DNA of 64,000 bases from JABAQJ01 sp046327745 (GTDB taxonomy: Bacteria > Gemmatimonadota > Gemmatimonadetes > Gemmatimonadales > Gemmatimonadaceae): assembly GCA_046327745.1 (NCBI GenBank), contig JAXLXV010000022.1, forward strand, positions 55,762-119,761, read 5' to 3'. Position numbers and translations under genes: made by a program. The notes beneath the pieces were generated by a model. That model was not told the DNA's origin. It made no database searches and saw only the letters and a list, made by a program, of their open reading frames with translations. Positions 55,467-63,470 of this stretch are shown one piece after another (positions within the stretch are counted from its first letter, which is position 1; each line of letters opens with the position of its first letter).

Positions 55467-57401
55467 ATGTGCGGGATTTGCGGGATCGCACTCTCTTCCC
55501 GATCGACACGCTCGGTCGATCGGGAACAGCTCGTGCGCATGCGAGACGCCATGATCCATCGCGGCCCCGATGGCGAGGGCATCTATTTCAGTGAACGTGA
55601 CCGCGTTGCGTTAGGTCACCGACGTTTGTCTATCGTAGACGTGGCCCATGGCGCGCAGCCGATGTCCTCCGATGACGGGGCCATTCAGCTCGTCTACAAC
55701 GGAGAGGTCTACAACCACCCGGTGCTCCACGACGACCTGGTGGCCAAGGGCGTTCGCTACCAAACACGCTGCGACACCGAAACCATCCTGCGTCTGTACG
55801 AACGGGAAGGGGCTCGGACGCCGGAACTTCTCCGAGGCATGTTCGCCTTCGCCATCTGGGATACGCGCACGCGTGAGCTGTTCATTGCGCGCGATCGATT
55901 CGGCGTGAAACCCGTGTACTATGCGCACACCGACGATGGCTCACTCTACTTCGCGTCGGAGATCAAGGCCATCTTCGCCACCGGCCAGGTGCGCCCCGCG
56001 GTTCACACCGACGCGATTCCAGACTACCTGGCCAACCACGCCCCGTCGGGGAACGAAACGCTGTTTGCCGGCATCCGAAGGTTGCCGCCTGGTCACGTCC
56101 TTCGCTGGCGGGATGGTACGCTCACCATCACCCCCTATTGGGACCTGTCGTTTGCAGCGCCGCTCGAGGTGCGTGACGACCGCGAACTCATCGCCGAATA
56201 TCGCGACCGCTTTATGGACGCAGTGCGTATGCGCCTGATGTCCGACGTCCCGCTCGGCATGTTCCTATCCGGTGGCATCGATTCCGCGGCGATCACCGCG
56301 GCGATGAGCCGGCTGGTGGATGAACCGATCAAGACGTTTTCGGTGGCCTTCGCCGAGCGCGAGGCGAATGAGCTGTACTATGCCCGCCAGGTCGCGGAAC
56401 GGTATCGGACGGATCATCACGAGGTGTTGGTGTCGCCCCAGCAGTTCTGGGATTCAGTGCCATCCCTCGTCTGGCACGAAGATGAGCCCATGGCGCACCC
56501 CTCGAGTGTGGCGCTGAACTATGTGTCGCGGCTGGCCGCAGAACGCGTCAAGGTTGTGCTGACCGGGGAAGGGAGTGACGAAACGCTCGCCGGCTACAAC
56601 CGCTACCGGGTGACGCTCTACAACACGAAAATCGGCCGCCAGTATGAACGGCTGGCGCCGCGCTTCGTACGCGACGCTGTGCGGCAAGGCGTGGCCACGT
56701 TGCCCACGCGGTCGCGTCTTCGGCAACGATTGTCCCGCACGTTTCTGGTCCTGCCGAGTGACTTGCCGTCCCTGTACTTCGACAACTTCGCCGTGTTCTC
56801 GCGGGCCCGTCAGTCGCAACTGCTGGCGCCGGCCTTTGCCGATCGGGTGCGCGGGATCGATCCGTACGCGGCCGCCCGCGATGCACTCGGCCGCACGGAC
56901 GCGCGGACGCTGCTCGATCAGTTGCTGTATGCGGATACCAAGACGTACCTCCATGAGCTGCTCATGAAGCAGGACCAGATGAGCATGGCGGCGTCGATCG
57001 AAAGTCGCGTCCCCTTTCTGGACCACCAGCTAGTGGAGTTCGCCGCACGTCTGCCGCAACACCTGAAATTGAAAGGCGTCACCACGAAGTACATCCTGCG
57101 TGAGGCTATGCGTGACTGGCTGCCGCCGGAAATCCTCTCTCGGAAGAAAATGGGATTCCCAGTGCCAGTCGGCGCCTGGCTCCGCGGCGCATTCCAGCCC
57201 CTCCTGTCGAGCCTCATCACCAGTGATCGCGCGTTCGCCCGTGGCTACTTCAGGCCCGAAGAGATTCAGCGAATCGTCGCCAGTCACGTCAGTGGCGAAC
57301 AGAACCACGCCGAGCGCCTTTGGTCCCTCATCAACTTCGAGGTATGGCACCGCGTGTTCATCGATGGCGAGTCGCCGACCGATATGCGCTTGAGCACGTA
57401 G
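55467..57401 (+). CDS. Asparagine synthase-type glutamine amidotransferase
   Basis: 644 residues from the ATG at 55467, giving M-C-G-I-C-G-I with the nucleophile Cys2 exposed after Met removal. The N-terminal glutaminase domain (about 1-200) has MRDAMIHRGPDGEG and QLVYNGEVYNHPVL. The ATP-PPi synthetase domain has GMFLSGGIDSAAITAAMSR and VLTGEGSDETLAGYNRY, then MKQDQMSMAASIESRVPFLD. The family makes asparagine, but copies in polysaccharide loci (for example exosortase-A type) probably amidate a uronic acid. It lies 5 bases after the heparinase gene, so the latter role is favoured here. Confidence 0.93.
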   Translation: MCGICGIALSSRSTRSVDREQLVRMRDAMIHRGPDGEGIYFSERDRVALGHRRLSIVDVAHGAQPMSSDDGAIQLVYNGEVYNHPVLHDDLVAKGVRYQTRCDTETILRLYEREGARTPELLRGMFAFAIWDTRTRELFIARDRFGVKPVYYAHTDDGSLYFASEIKAIFATGQVRPAVHTDAIPDYLANHAPSGNETLFAGIRRLPPGHVLRWRDGTLTITPYWDLSFAAPLEVRDDRELIAEYRDRFMDAVRMRLMSDVPLGMFLSGGIDSAAITAAMSRLVDEPIKTFSVAFAEREANELYYARQVAERYRTDHHEVLVSPQQFWDSVPSLVWHEDEPMAHPSSVALNYVSRLAAERVKVVLTGEGSDETLAGYNRYRVTLYNTKIGRQYERLAPRFVRDAVRQGVATLPTRSRLRQRLSRTFLVLPSDLPSLYFDNFAVFSRARQSQLLAPAFADRVRGIDPYAAARDALGRTDARTLLDQLLYADTKTYLHELLMKQDQMSMAASIESRVPFLDHQLVEFAARLPQHLKLKGVTTKYILREAMRDWLPPEILSRKKMGFPVPVGAWLRGAFQPLLSSLITSDRAFARGYFRPEEIQRIVASHVSGEQNHAERLWSLINFEVWHRVFIDGESPTDMRLST

Positions 57402-57409
57402 GGCAGCGT

Positions 57410-58243
57410 ATGCCACGAGTACACAGGCTTGAGCTGATCGCGCTCGAATACCACGATGTCGTGCGCGGCGACGCCTTTGACGAAAGCGGCTTTCCCGGCG
57501 GAGCCGCGCGCAGTTACAAGATGTCGGCGAGCATGTTCGAGTCTCATTGTGCGGCGGTAGCAGCTGCCGGCGTGCCTATCGCATCCGACGTGCGCGCGCT
57601 GCCGCAGAGCGTGACACGCGTGGCCCTGTTTACCTTCGATGATGGTGGGTCGAGTGCGTTGGACCCGACGGCTGGCATCCTCGAGCGATTCGGGTGGCGC
57701 GGCCATTTCTTCGTCACCACCGGTGCCATGGGAACCAGGGGCTTCCTGAGTCCTGCGCAGGCGCGCGAACTGTCTGACCGGGGTCACGTGGTTGGCAGTC
57801 ATTCTCATACCCATCCGGTGCGCATGTCGCATCTGAGTCCGGCGGCCTTGACCCAGGAGTGGAGCGAGAGCATTCGCCGGCTGGAAGACGCGTTAGGGCG
57901 TCGGGTCACGGTCGCTTCTGTTCCCGGAGGGTATTTCGGCGCGCATGTCGCCCGGTCGGCGGCAGAGGGCGGCATCGAGTGGCTCTTCACGTCGGAACCC
58001 GAGAGCCGCATGGTGTCGGTCGACACTTGCCGGGTGATGGGTCGCTACACGCTGCGCATTGATTCGCCGGCAACGCTCGCCCGCGCGCTGGTGGCCCCAG
58101 GTGGCACGGCCCGCCTGAAGCAATCGGTGCTCTGGAAAGCTAAGAAAGCCGCCAAACGATTGGGCGGCGATACGTATCTGCGTCTTCGGGCGTCCCTACT
58201 GGGCGATGACAAAGATGCCCAGCGCGGCGCCCTCGCTCCCTGA
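57410..58243 (+). CDS. Polysaccharide deacetylase (CE4)
   Basis: 277 residues from the ATG at 57410, 9 bases after the amidotransferase stop. Motif 1 LFTFDDGGSS, motif 2 GSHSHTHPVRMS (metal His pair), and VASVPGGYFGAHVARSA as the family's catalytic-loop region. C-terminal basic helix. It is the second CE4 enzyme of this locus and of a different subtype from the one at 49.5 kb, which may mean two N-acetyl sugars or two steps. Confidence 0.88.
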   Translation: MPRVHRLELIALEYHDVVRGDAFDESGFPGGAARSYKMSASMFESHCAAVAAAGVPIASDVRALPQSVTRVALFTFDDGGSSALDPTAGILERFGWRGHFFVTTGAMGTRGFLSPAQARELSDRGHVVGSHSHTHPVRMSHLSPAALTQEWSESIRRLEDALGRRVTVASVPGGYFGAHVARSAAEGGIEWLFTSEPESRMVSVDTCRVMGRYTLRIDSPATLARALVAPGGTARLKQSVLWKAKKAAKRLGGDTYLRLRASLLGDDKDAQRGALAP

Positions 58244-58283
58244 AGCATCATTACATCGCCCCCTCAATACCTAACGAACTTAT

Positions 58284-59606
58284 ATGTCGCAACAGATCAG
58301 TGTTTTCGGGCTCGGCTACGTGGGGTGCGTTTCCGCGGCATGCTTTGCCAAGGAAGGGCATACGGTCGTGGGTGTCGACGTGAGTCAAGCCAAGGTCGAC
58401 ATGATCAATGCCGGACTGGCTACCATCGTGGAGCAAGGCATCGCGGAACTCGTAGCAGAGGTCCATGCCGCCGGTCGCCTGCGCGCGACGACCAGCGTTG
58501 AGGAGGCGGTGCGAGCGACGTCAATTTCCCTTATCTGCGTCGGAACACCGAGCCGCCCTAACGGCGCGTTGGACCTGAGCTACGTCGAACGGGTCTGCGC
58601 CCAAATCGGCGAGGTGCTGCGTCACAAGCCCGCACGTCACACCGTCGTGATTCGTAGTACGGTTCTGCCCGGGTCGACGCAGGACGTTGCGGCGGCGGCC
58701 CTCGAGCGAACCTCGGGCCTGAAGCCGCACGTGGGATTCGGCATCGCCATGAATCCGGAGTTCCTACGCGAAGGCACGTCGATCAAGGACTTCTATGATC
58801 CTCCCTTCACGGTCATTGGAACTGAAGATCCAGGCACCGCGGAGGCGATTGCGGCTCTCTACGTGGGATTGAAGGCGCCGCTTCACACCGTGGCTACACG
58901 CGTCGCGGAAATGCTGAAGTACGCTTGCAACTCGTTCCACGGACTCAAGGTGGGATTTGCGAATGAGATCGGGAACGTCTGCAAGGCACTGGATGTGGAC
59001 AGCCACGAAGTAATGCGAATCTTCTGTGAAGATACGAAGCTGAACATCTCTCCCTACTACCTGAAACCGGGATTCGCGTTCGGTGGATCGTGCCTCCCGA
59101 AGGACCTGCGCGGGGTGACATATCGCGCTCGACAGTTGGACATCGAAACGCCTATCCTCAGCGCCACCCTCGTCGGCAATGAACAGCAGATCTCCCGAGC
59201 CTATGACATGGTGATGGCAACTGGTCACAAGCGCGTCGGGGTCCTCGGTCTCGCATTCAAGGCCGGTACTGATGACATGCGCGAGTCGCCCATGGTCACC
59301 TTGATCGAGCGCCTGTTGGGTAAGGGCATGCAGGTCACGATCTACGATCGCGAGGTGACCAGCGCGCGATTGATCGGAGCCAACAAGGAATTCGTAGAGC
59401 GCGAGATTCCGCACATTTGGTCGCTCATGCGATCGGAGATCGCCGAGGTGCTCAAGGCCAGCGACACGGTGATCATCGGCAACGGTTCGAAGGAGTTCCG
59501 AACCATCGAGCCTGACTTGCGAGAGGGACAGATCGTGATCGATCTGGTCCGCGCATTCGGTGCGCGCCGGAGTGACGGTGGCGCGTACGAGGGGATCTGC
59601 TGGTGA
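58284..59606 (+). CDS. GDP-mannose / UDP-glucose 6-dehydrogenase, AlgD-like
   Basis: 440 residues. NAD-binding SVFGLGYVGCVSAACFAKEGHTVVGVD, DMINAG, LICVGTPSRPNGALDLSYV, MNPEFLREGTSIKDFYDPP and the catalytic Cys270 in FAFGGSCLPKDLRGVTYRARQLDIETPIL. The FAFGGSCLPKD-R-x-x-T-Y-R-A stretch is closer to AlgD than to most UDP-glucose dehydrogenases as I remember them. Product: GDP-mannuronate or UDP-glucuronate, the acidic building block of the polymer. A CCTAACG word lies 8 bases before the start. Confidence 0.88.
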   Translation: MSQQISVFGLGYVGCVSAACFAKEGHTVVGVDVSQAKVDMINAGLATIVEQGIAELVAEVHAAGRLRATTSVEEAVRATSISLICVGTPSRPNGALDLSYVERVCAQIGEVLRHKPARHTVVIRSTVLPGSTQDVAAAALERTSGLKPHVGFGIAMNPEFLREGTSIKDFYDPPFTVIGTEDPGTAEAIAALYVGLKAPLHTVATRVAEMLKYACNSFHGLKVGFANEIGNVCKALDVDSHEVMRIFCEDTKLNISPYYLKPGFAFGGSCLPKDLRGVTYRARQLDIETPILSATLVGNEQQISRAYDMVMATGHKRVGVLGLAFKAGTDDMRESPMVTLIERLLGKGMQVTIYDREVTSARLIGANKEFVEREIPHIWSLMRSEIAEVLKASDTVIIGNGSKEFRTIEPDLREGQIVIDLVRAFGARRSDGGAYEGICW

Positions 59607-60690
59607 CCTGGTGGCACTCGACAGGTCCCACGTCGAGACGTGTGCGCGGCCATCGGTAAACGCTGGGGCGTACACGATCTCGCTGACTCGACAGTCGTGA
59701 GTACGGTCCTGTGCAGCGCGGCCCCAATGGGAGCGTGTTCGAGCTGAAGTGAGGTGGTTGGTCGGGCCCACGTCAAGGCAGGCGTGCTGAGTCGGCGCCG
59801 GGGGCAAGACAGCGAACCACCGAGATGTTCTACCGAGCCCGCGAGAGTACGCCGGAGGGCCGTTGTACACGACAGCGGTCGTTCGCCGGACGGCGATGTC
59901 ATCGCACGCTCGATCGCCTGCGAGCACGCACCTTGGATAGGGTGACGCTCGTTGCACAGAACGGTTGGGCGGATGGCGCCGTGGGCGAGAACCTGGACGC
60001 CCACATGCGAGACCACGGCTCGCCACAGCTGCAACCAACGTCGGCGCTGCAGGGTGTTGGATCTGGCGGCGACATAGGCAGTCGTCATTGATCCTGTGCC
60101 GGACATCGGGTCTCGCGGCCGTCGCGTGCCACTCCCTCAGCGACAGGGGCGTGCTGGCGGGAGGCATCGTCGACTCGGTGCCGAATGCCGTGCGCGACCT
60201 GACCATTCGTCGCGACGCGACCCGAGGGGAATTTCGGGGACGCTTTCGCGGAAGGGCTCTGGAGCTGGGTGGAGGGTTGATGCCCGTCCCTGGATGCATG
60301 ACAACAGGCACTGGCCTGTCGCTCCCGCCAGCCTCAACGCCTAACGATTCCTGCCGCCCGTCAGCGGGAGCCGTCGGGCAGAGACGGACGTGGATCAGCC
60401 CGCCAAATCGGCGTTTATTTGCTTCCTCTCACGTACGCAATCGGCGACCTGATCCATGACACCTAAGGCGGTCAAAATGCCGCTGAGGTCGACATATTTG
60501 TGCGCCAAGTCACATTGGAACGCTGCAACCCATTGTACTATAGGGATATATGTTACCCCACCCCTAAGGTAATCGTGACCGATGACGATACCTTGGGGTT
60601 GAGATCTCCCGCTGGATGATCGGTCAAGGTGACAGGTCATCTGAAGAAACAATCTACTTCTTGTTTCGGCAGGATCGCAGCCCTCGCAGG
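59607..60690. other. 1.1 kb gene-free region upstream of the riboswitch gene
   Basis: No reading frame here has convincing protein character on either strand. The part from about 60410 to 60680 is clearly less GC-rich. It holds an imperfect inverted repeat (60561-60571 with 60589-60598: CCCCTAAGGTA / TACCTTGGGG) and a possible promoter (TTGGAA at 60515, TACTAT at 60536, 15-bp spacer). A minus-strand frame ending at 60395 gives a plausible C-terminus (GILTALGVMDQVADCV) but no recognisable protein. The rest may be decayed coding sequence. Confidence 0.45.
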
Positions 60691-60692
60691 TG

Positions 60693-60792
60693 AGGAAAGC
60701 GACAAAGGCAAACCCGGCGAAAGCCGGCGACGCAAAGCTACGAGGCCTCAGCGCACTTCGCGTTAGGCTGGTCGAGCCGCCGAATAACTCGC
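60693..60792 (+). ncRNA. Cyclic di-GMP-I (GEMM-I) riboswitch
   Basis: The conserved core is nearly complete: GGCAAACC (60707-60714), a CCGGC stem capped by the GAAA tetraloop (60719-60722), and ACGCAAAGC (60730-60738). Next come P3 with GCCT (60745-60748) pairing AGGC (60765-60768), and the 3' consensus AGCCGCCGA (60775-60783). A short P1 pairs GCGA (60699-60702) with TCGC (60789-60792). The ribosome-binding site GGAGGA follows 10 bases later and the ATG at 60815. It should bind c-di-GMP and control translation or elongation of the lipoprotein gene. On/off polarity cannot be read from the sequence. Confidence 0.92.
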
Positions 60793-60814
60793 ATGGCTTT
60801 TGGAGGAACTGCGA

Positions 60815-63184
60815 ATGACCGTTCGACGGCCCCTGCACGCGCACGTGTGCGCACTGGTTGCACTCTCGGTGTTGGTCGCGTGCAGCGACACGAAACAACT
60901 GACCACCAGTCTCGATCCATCGTTGGTCGCAGCGAACGCGTCCGAAATGGGCGTGACTTCCCGCGCGGTCATCGGTATCCAGAATCAAGTCGGGCAACTT
61001 AAGGTCGGCCTGAAGTGGTATCCCACCTGGGTCTCCCGCGACACGACTGTTGTCGATGTCACCTCGACAGGCGTCGCAACAGGGGTACGCGTTGGCTCAG
61101 CGTACGCCGTCGCAACGAATGCGTTCCAGAAACGCGACAGTTTGCTGATCACGGTAAATCCGGGGACGCCGACGACGGTCAACGTCGTGCTTCCCAAGCC
61201 AACGCTGTCTCCGTCGCAGACCATGCAGGCCACGGCCGTCGCGATTGATGCAAACGGCAAGACGCTGGTTGGGGCGCCGATTCAGTGGTCCACATCGAAT
61301 GCTGCCGTAGCCACGGTGTCAGCCTCCGGTGTCGTGACCGCCGTCGCCGCTGGAACCGTCGCCATCGGCGCAACCAGCTCGGGACTCAGTGCAAGCGCGG
61401 TGATGACCGTTCAAGGGACACCGCCTCCCGTCAGCAGCATCACTGTCGCGATGTCGCCGACCACGCTAAACGTTGGTCAGAAAGTGCAAGCGACGGCCGT
61501 GGCGCGCGACGCGCAGGGCAATGTGTTGCCCGGGGTCTCCTTCACGTGGGGAGTCAGCGTCACATCCATTCTCAGTGCCTCGTCCTCAGGCATGATTACC
61601 GGCGTCTCCGCAGGGACGGCGCAAGTCCAAGCTACTGCCAGCGGCGTCACAGGCTCGCTCTCGGCGACGGTCACCAGCTCGCAACCACCGCCCGTACCCG
61701 GACCCAACGGCCTCACCGTTCCCCCAGCGCTTCCGCAGGTTCTCCTCAACTTCCCGTATGTCCCAGGGACGGGGAAGACCATTTTTGTGGCTGCCGGCGC
61801 CAACCTGCAGACGGCCATCAACTCGGCGAATCGCGGTGATGAAGTCGTGCTTCAAGCGGGTGCGACGTTCTCCGGCAACTTCATTCTGCCCGCAAAACCA
61901 GGCAACGCGTCGAATGGGTGGGTGGTCATTCGTGGCGATCACTACAATCTCCTGCCCCCTGAAGGAACTCGTGTAACCTCGGCTCTGGCGAGCACCATGC
62001 CTATGGTCATGACGCCGAACGCAACGGCCGCCATCGCCACCGCGCCCGGCGCGTCGGGCTATCGCTTGATCGGTCTCGAGGTCACCACCCCCGCGACGTA
62101 TTCGGGTCCCCAGTATGGCCTCATTTGGCTTGGCGATGGATCGTCAGCGCAAAACCAGCTCTCGCAGGTGCCGACGGACCTCGTGCTCGATCGCATGTAC
62201 ATCCATGGGTCCACGAACTCCGACGTACAGCGCTGTGTCGGATTGAACTCCGCTCGATCTCAGGTGAGCGACAGCTACCTAAAGGACTGCCACGGCTCCG
62301 GTGTGGACGCGCAGGCCATCGCGGGATGGAATGGGCCGGGACCGTTCAAGATCGTCAATAACACGCTCGAAGGGTCGACCGAGAACATCATGTTCGGAGG
62401 CGCAGACCCAGCTATTCCCAACTTGATTCCGTCCGACATCGAGATCCGCCGCAATTACGTGGTGACTCCTGCGTCATGGAAAGGCAAGGCGTGGGTAAAG
62501 AAGAACCTGATGGAGCTGAAGGTGGGTCGGCGGATCCTCATCGAGGGCAACGTGTTCGACGGATCCTGGCAGAATGGGCAGACCGGCTGGGCGCTCTTTC
62601 TCAAGAGCGAGAATCAGTCGGGGCGTTGCACCTGGTGTACCACGTCAGACGTTACGATCCGATATAACTACATCAGGAACGCCGGTGCCGGCATCGCCAT
62701 CGTGGGGAAGGAGGGGACGAGCCCCTATCCCGTAGGCGCATTGAGTGCGCGCTTCTCGGTCCAGAACAACTTGATGGACAACATCAATGTTGGTGTGTAC
62801 GTCGGGGACGACCGACTCATGGAGGTGCTGGGGAATGCGCAAGACGTCGAGTTCGTGAACAACACCTTCACGTCCACCGGCTTCTTGGCGCAGTTCATGG
62901 CGTTTGACCAGTACAACACGGCCACGCGATTCGCCTTCAACTACAATGTTGTCTCGCTCGCTCAGTACGGGCTGTTCGCGACAGCGCGTGGAGAGGGCAC
63001 TCCGGCCCTTGCAGCTGTCGTTGGAGGATGGCAATTCAATTCCAACTGGCTACTCGGTGCCTCTCGCGCCTCGATCTACCCGGCCACTACGTCCTTCGTC
63101 CCTAGTGTTCCATCGGTACCAGCAGGATTTGGGGCAGATCAGGCGACGGTGAATGCCAAGATCGCTGGCGTGATTATCCCCTGA
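60815..63184 (+). CDS. Lipoprotein with Ig-like (Big2) repeats and right-handed beta-helix
   Basis: 789 residues from the ATG at 60815, with GGAGGA in front. Lipobox L-V-A-C (Cys23). Three Ig-like bacterial repeats (about 25-115, 116-205, 206-290) end in the typical ASGVVTAVAAGTVAIGATSSG and SSGMITGVSAGTAQVQATASG. A Pro-rich hinge with GPNGLTVPPALPQV joins a right-handed parallel beta-helix (about 325-789) with repeated I/V-x-N-N coils and a Cys-rich loop GRCTWCTT. Such helices bind or cleave polysaccharides (lyase or epimerase fold); no catalytic motif is evident. It is under c-di-GMP-riboswitch control and sits beside an exopolysaccharide locus, so a matrix role is likely. Confidence 0.9.
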   Translation: MTVRRPLHAHVCALVALSVLVACSDTKQLTTSLDPSLVAANASEMGVTSRAVIGIQNQVGQLKVGLKWYPTWVSRDTTVVDVTSTGVATGVRVGSAYAVATNAFQKRDSLLITVNPGTPTTVNVVLPKPTLSPSQTMQATAVAIDANGKTLVGAPIQWSTSNAAVATVSASGVVTAVAAGTVAIGATSSGLSASAVMTVQGTPPPVSSITVAMSPTTLNVGQKVQATAVARDAQGNVLPGVSFTWGVSVTSILSASSSGMITGVSAGTAQVQATASGVTGSLSATVTSSQPPPVPGPNGLTVPPALPQVLLNFPYVPGTGKTIFVAAGANLQTAINSANRGDEVVLQAGATFSGNFILPAKPGNASNGWVVIRGDHYNLLPPEGTRVTSALASTMPMVMTPNATAAIATAPGASGYRLIGLEVTTPATYSGPQYGLIWLGDGSSAQNQLSQVPTDLVLDRMYIHGSTNSDVQRCVGLNSARSQVSDSYLKDCHGSGVDAQAIAGWNGPGPFKIVNNTLEGSTENIMFGGADPAIPNLIPSDIEIRRNYVVTPASWKGKAWVKKNLMELKVGRRILIEGNVFDGSWQNGQTGWALFLKSENQSGRCTWCTTSDVTIRYNYIRNAGAGIAIVGKEGTSPYPVGALSARFSVQNNLMDNINVGVYVGDDRLMEVLGNAQDVEFVNNTFTSTGFLAQFMAFDQYNTATRFAFNYNVVSLAQYGLFATARGEGTPALAAVVGGWQFNSNWLLGASRASIYPATTSFVPSVPSVPAGFGADQATVNAKIAGVIIP

Positions 63185-63219
63185 CATCCGGGTGAGAAAG
63201 ACGCAAATCGCATGAAGAA

Positions 63220-63249
63220 GGCCTGGGGCGCTTTGCAACGCCCCAGGCC
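63220..63249 (+). terminator. GC hairpin after the riboswitch-controlled gene
   Basis: An 11-bp perfect stem GGCCTGGGGCG (63220-63230) with CGCCCCAGGCC (63239-63249) has an 8-base loop, 36 bases after the stop. The T-run is missing on the plus strand. Probably a terminator or 3'-end stabiliser. Confidence 0.6.
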
Positions 63250-63262
63250 GGCCCTCGATGGG

Positions 63263-63318
63263 CCGTGGTGGGAACGGAATATCGGAGTTAAGCGGGCGCC
63301 GATATTCTCTTTCCACGG
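63263..63318. repeat. Nested inverted repeats between the two beta-helix genes
   Basis: Outer arms CCGTGG (63263-63268) and CCACGG (63313-63318) enclose inner arms GAATATCGG (63277-63285) and CCGATATTC (63299-63307), around a 13-base loop. It lies in the leader region of the downstream gene, but does not match the GEMM-I consensus. Could be an RNA structure or a protein-binding dyad. Confidence 0.6.
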
Positions 63319-63470
63319 CAATGCCATGGCGACTCCACTAACGGCTGCGCTGCAGTTGCCGACGCGCCACGCCGGTGCGAAAGTTGCACCTTGGTCCGCG
63401 ACAGTTGTTCGCGCCGCGGGCCTGCCCTTCAAGCCATCGGACTATTCTAACCAGGCCTGGCAAATCGCGC

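Noticed and set aside
59342..60106. 254-codon minus-strand frame and the longer 58764-60311 frame
   Set aside because: Largely antisense to the AlgD-like gene; the non-overlapping part is Arg/Ser/Pro-rich without any motif.
63250..63470. Second GEMM riboswitch ahead of the second beta-helix gene
   Set aside because: There is a GCGAAAG-like loop near 63376, but the ACGCAAAGC box and the flanking GGCAAACC are missing.
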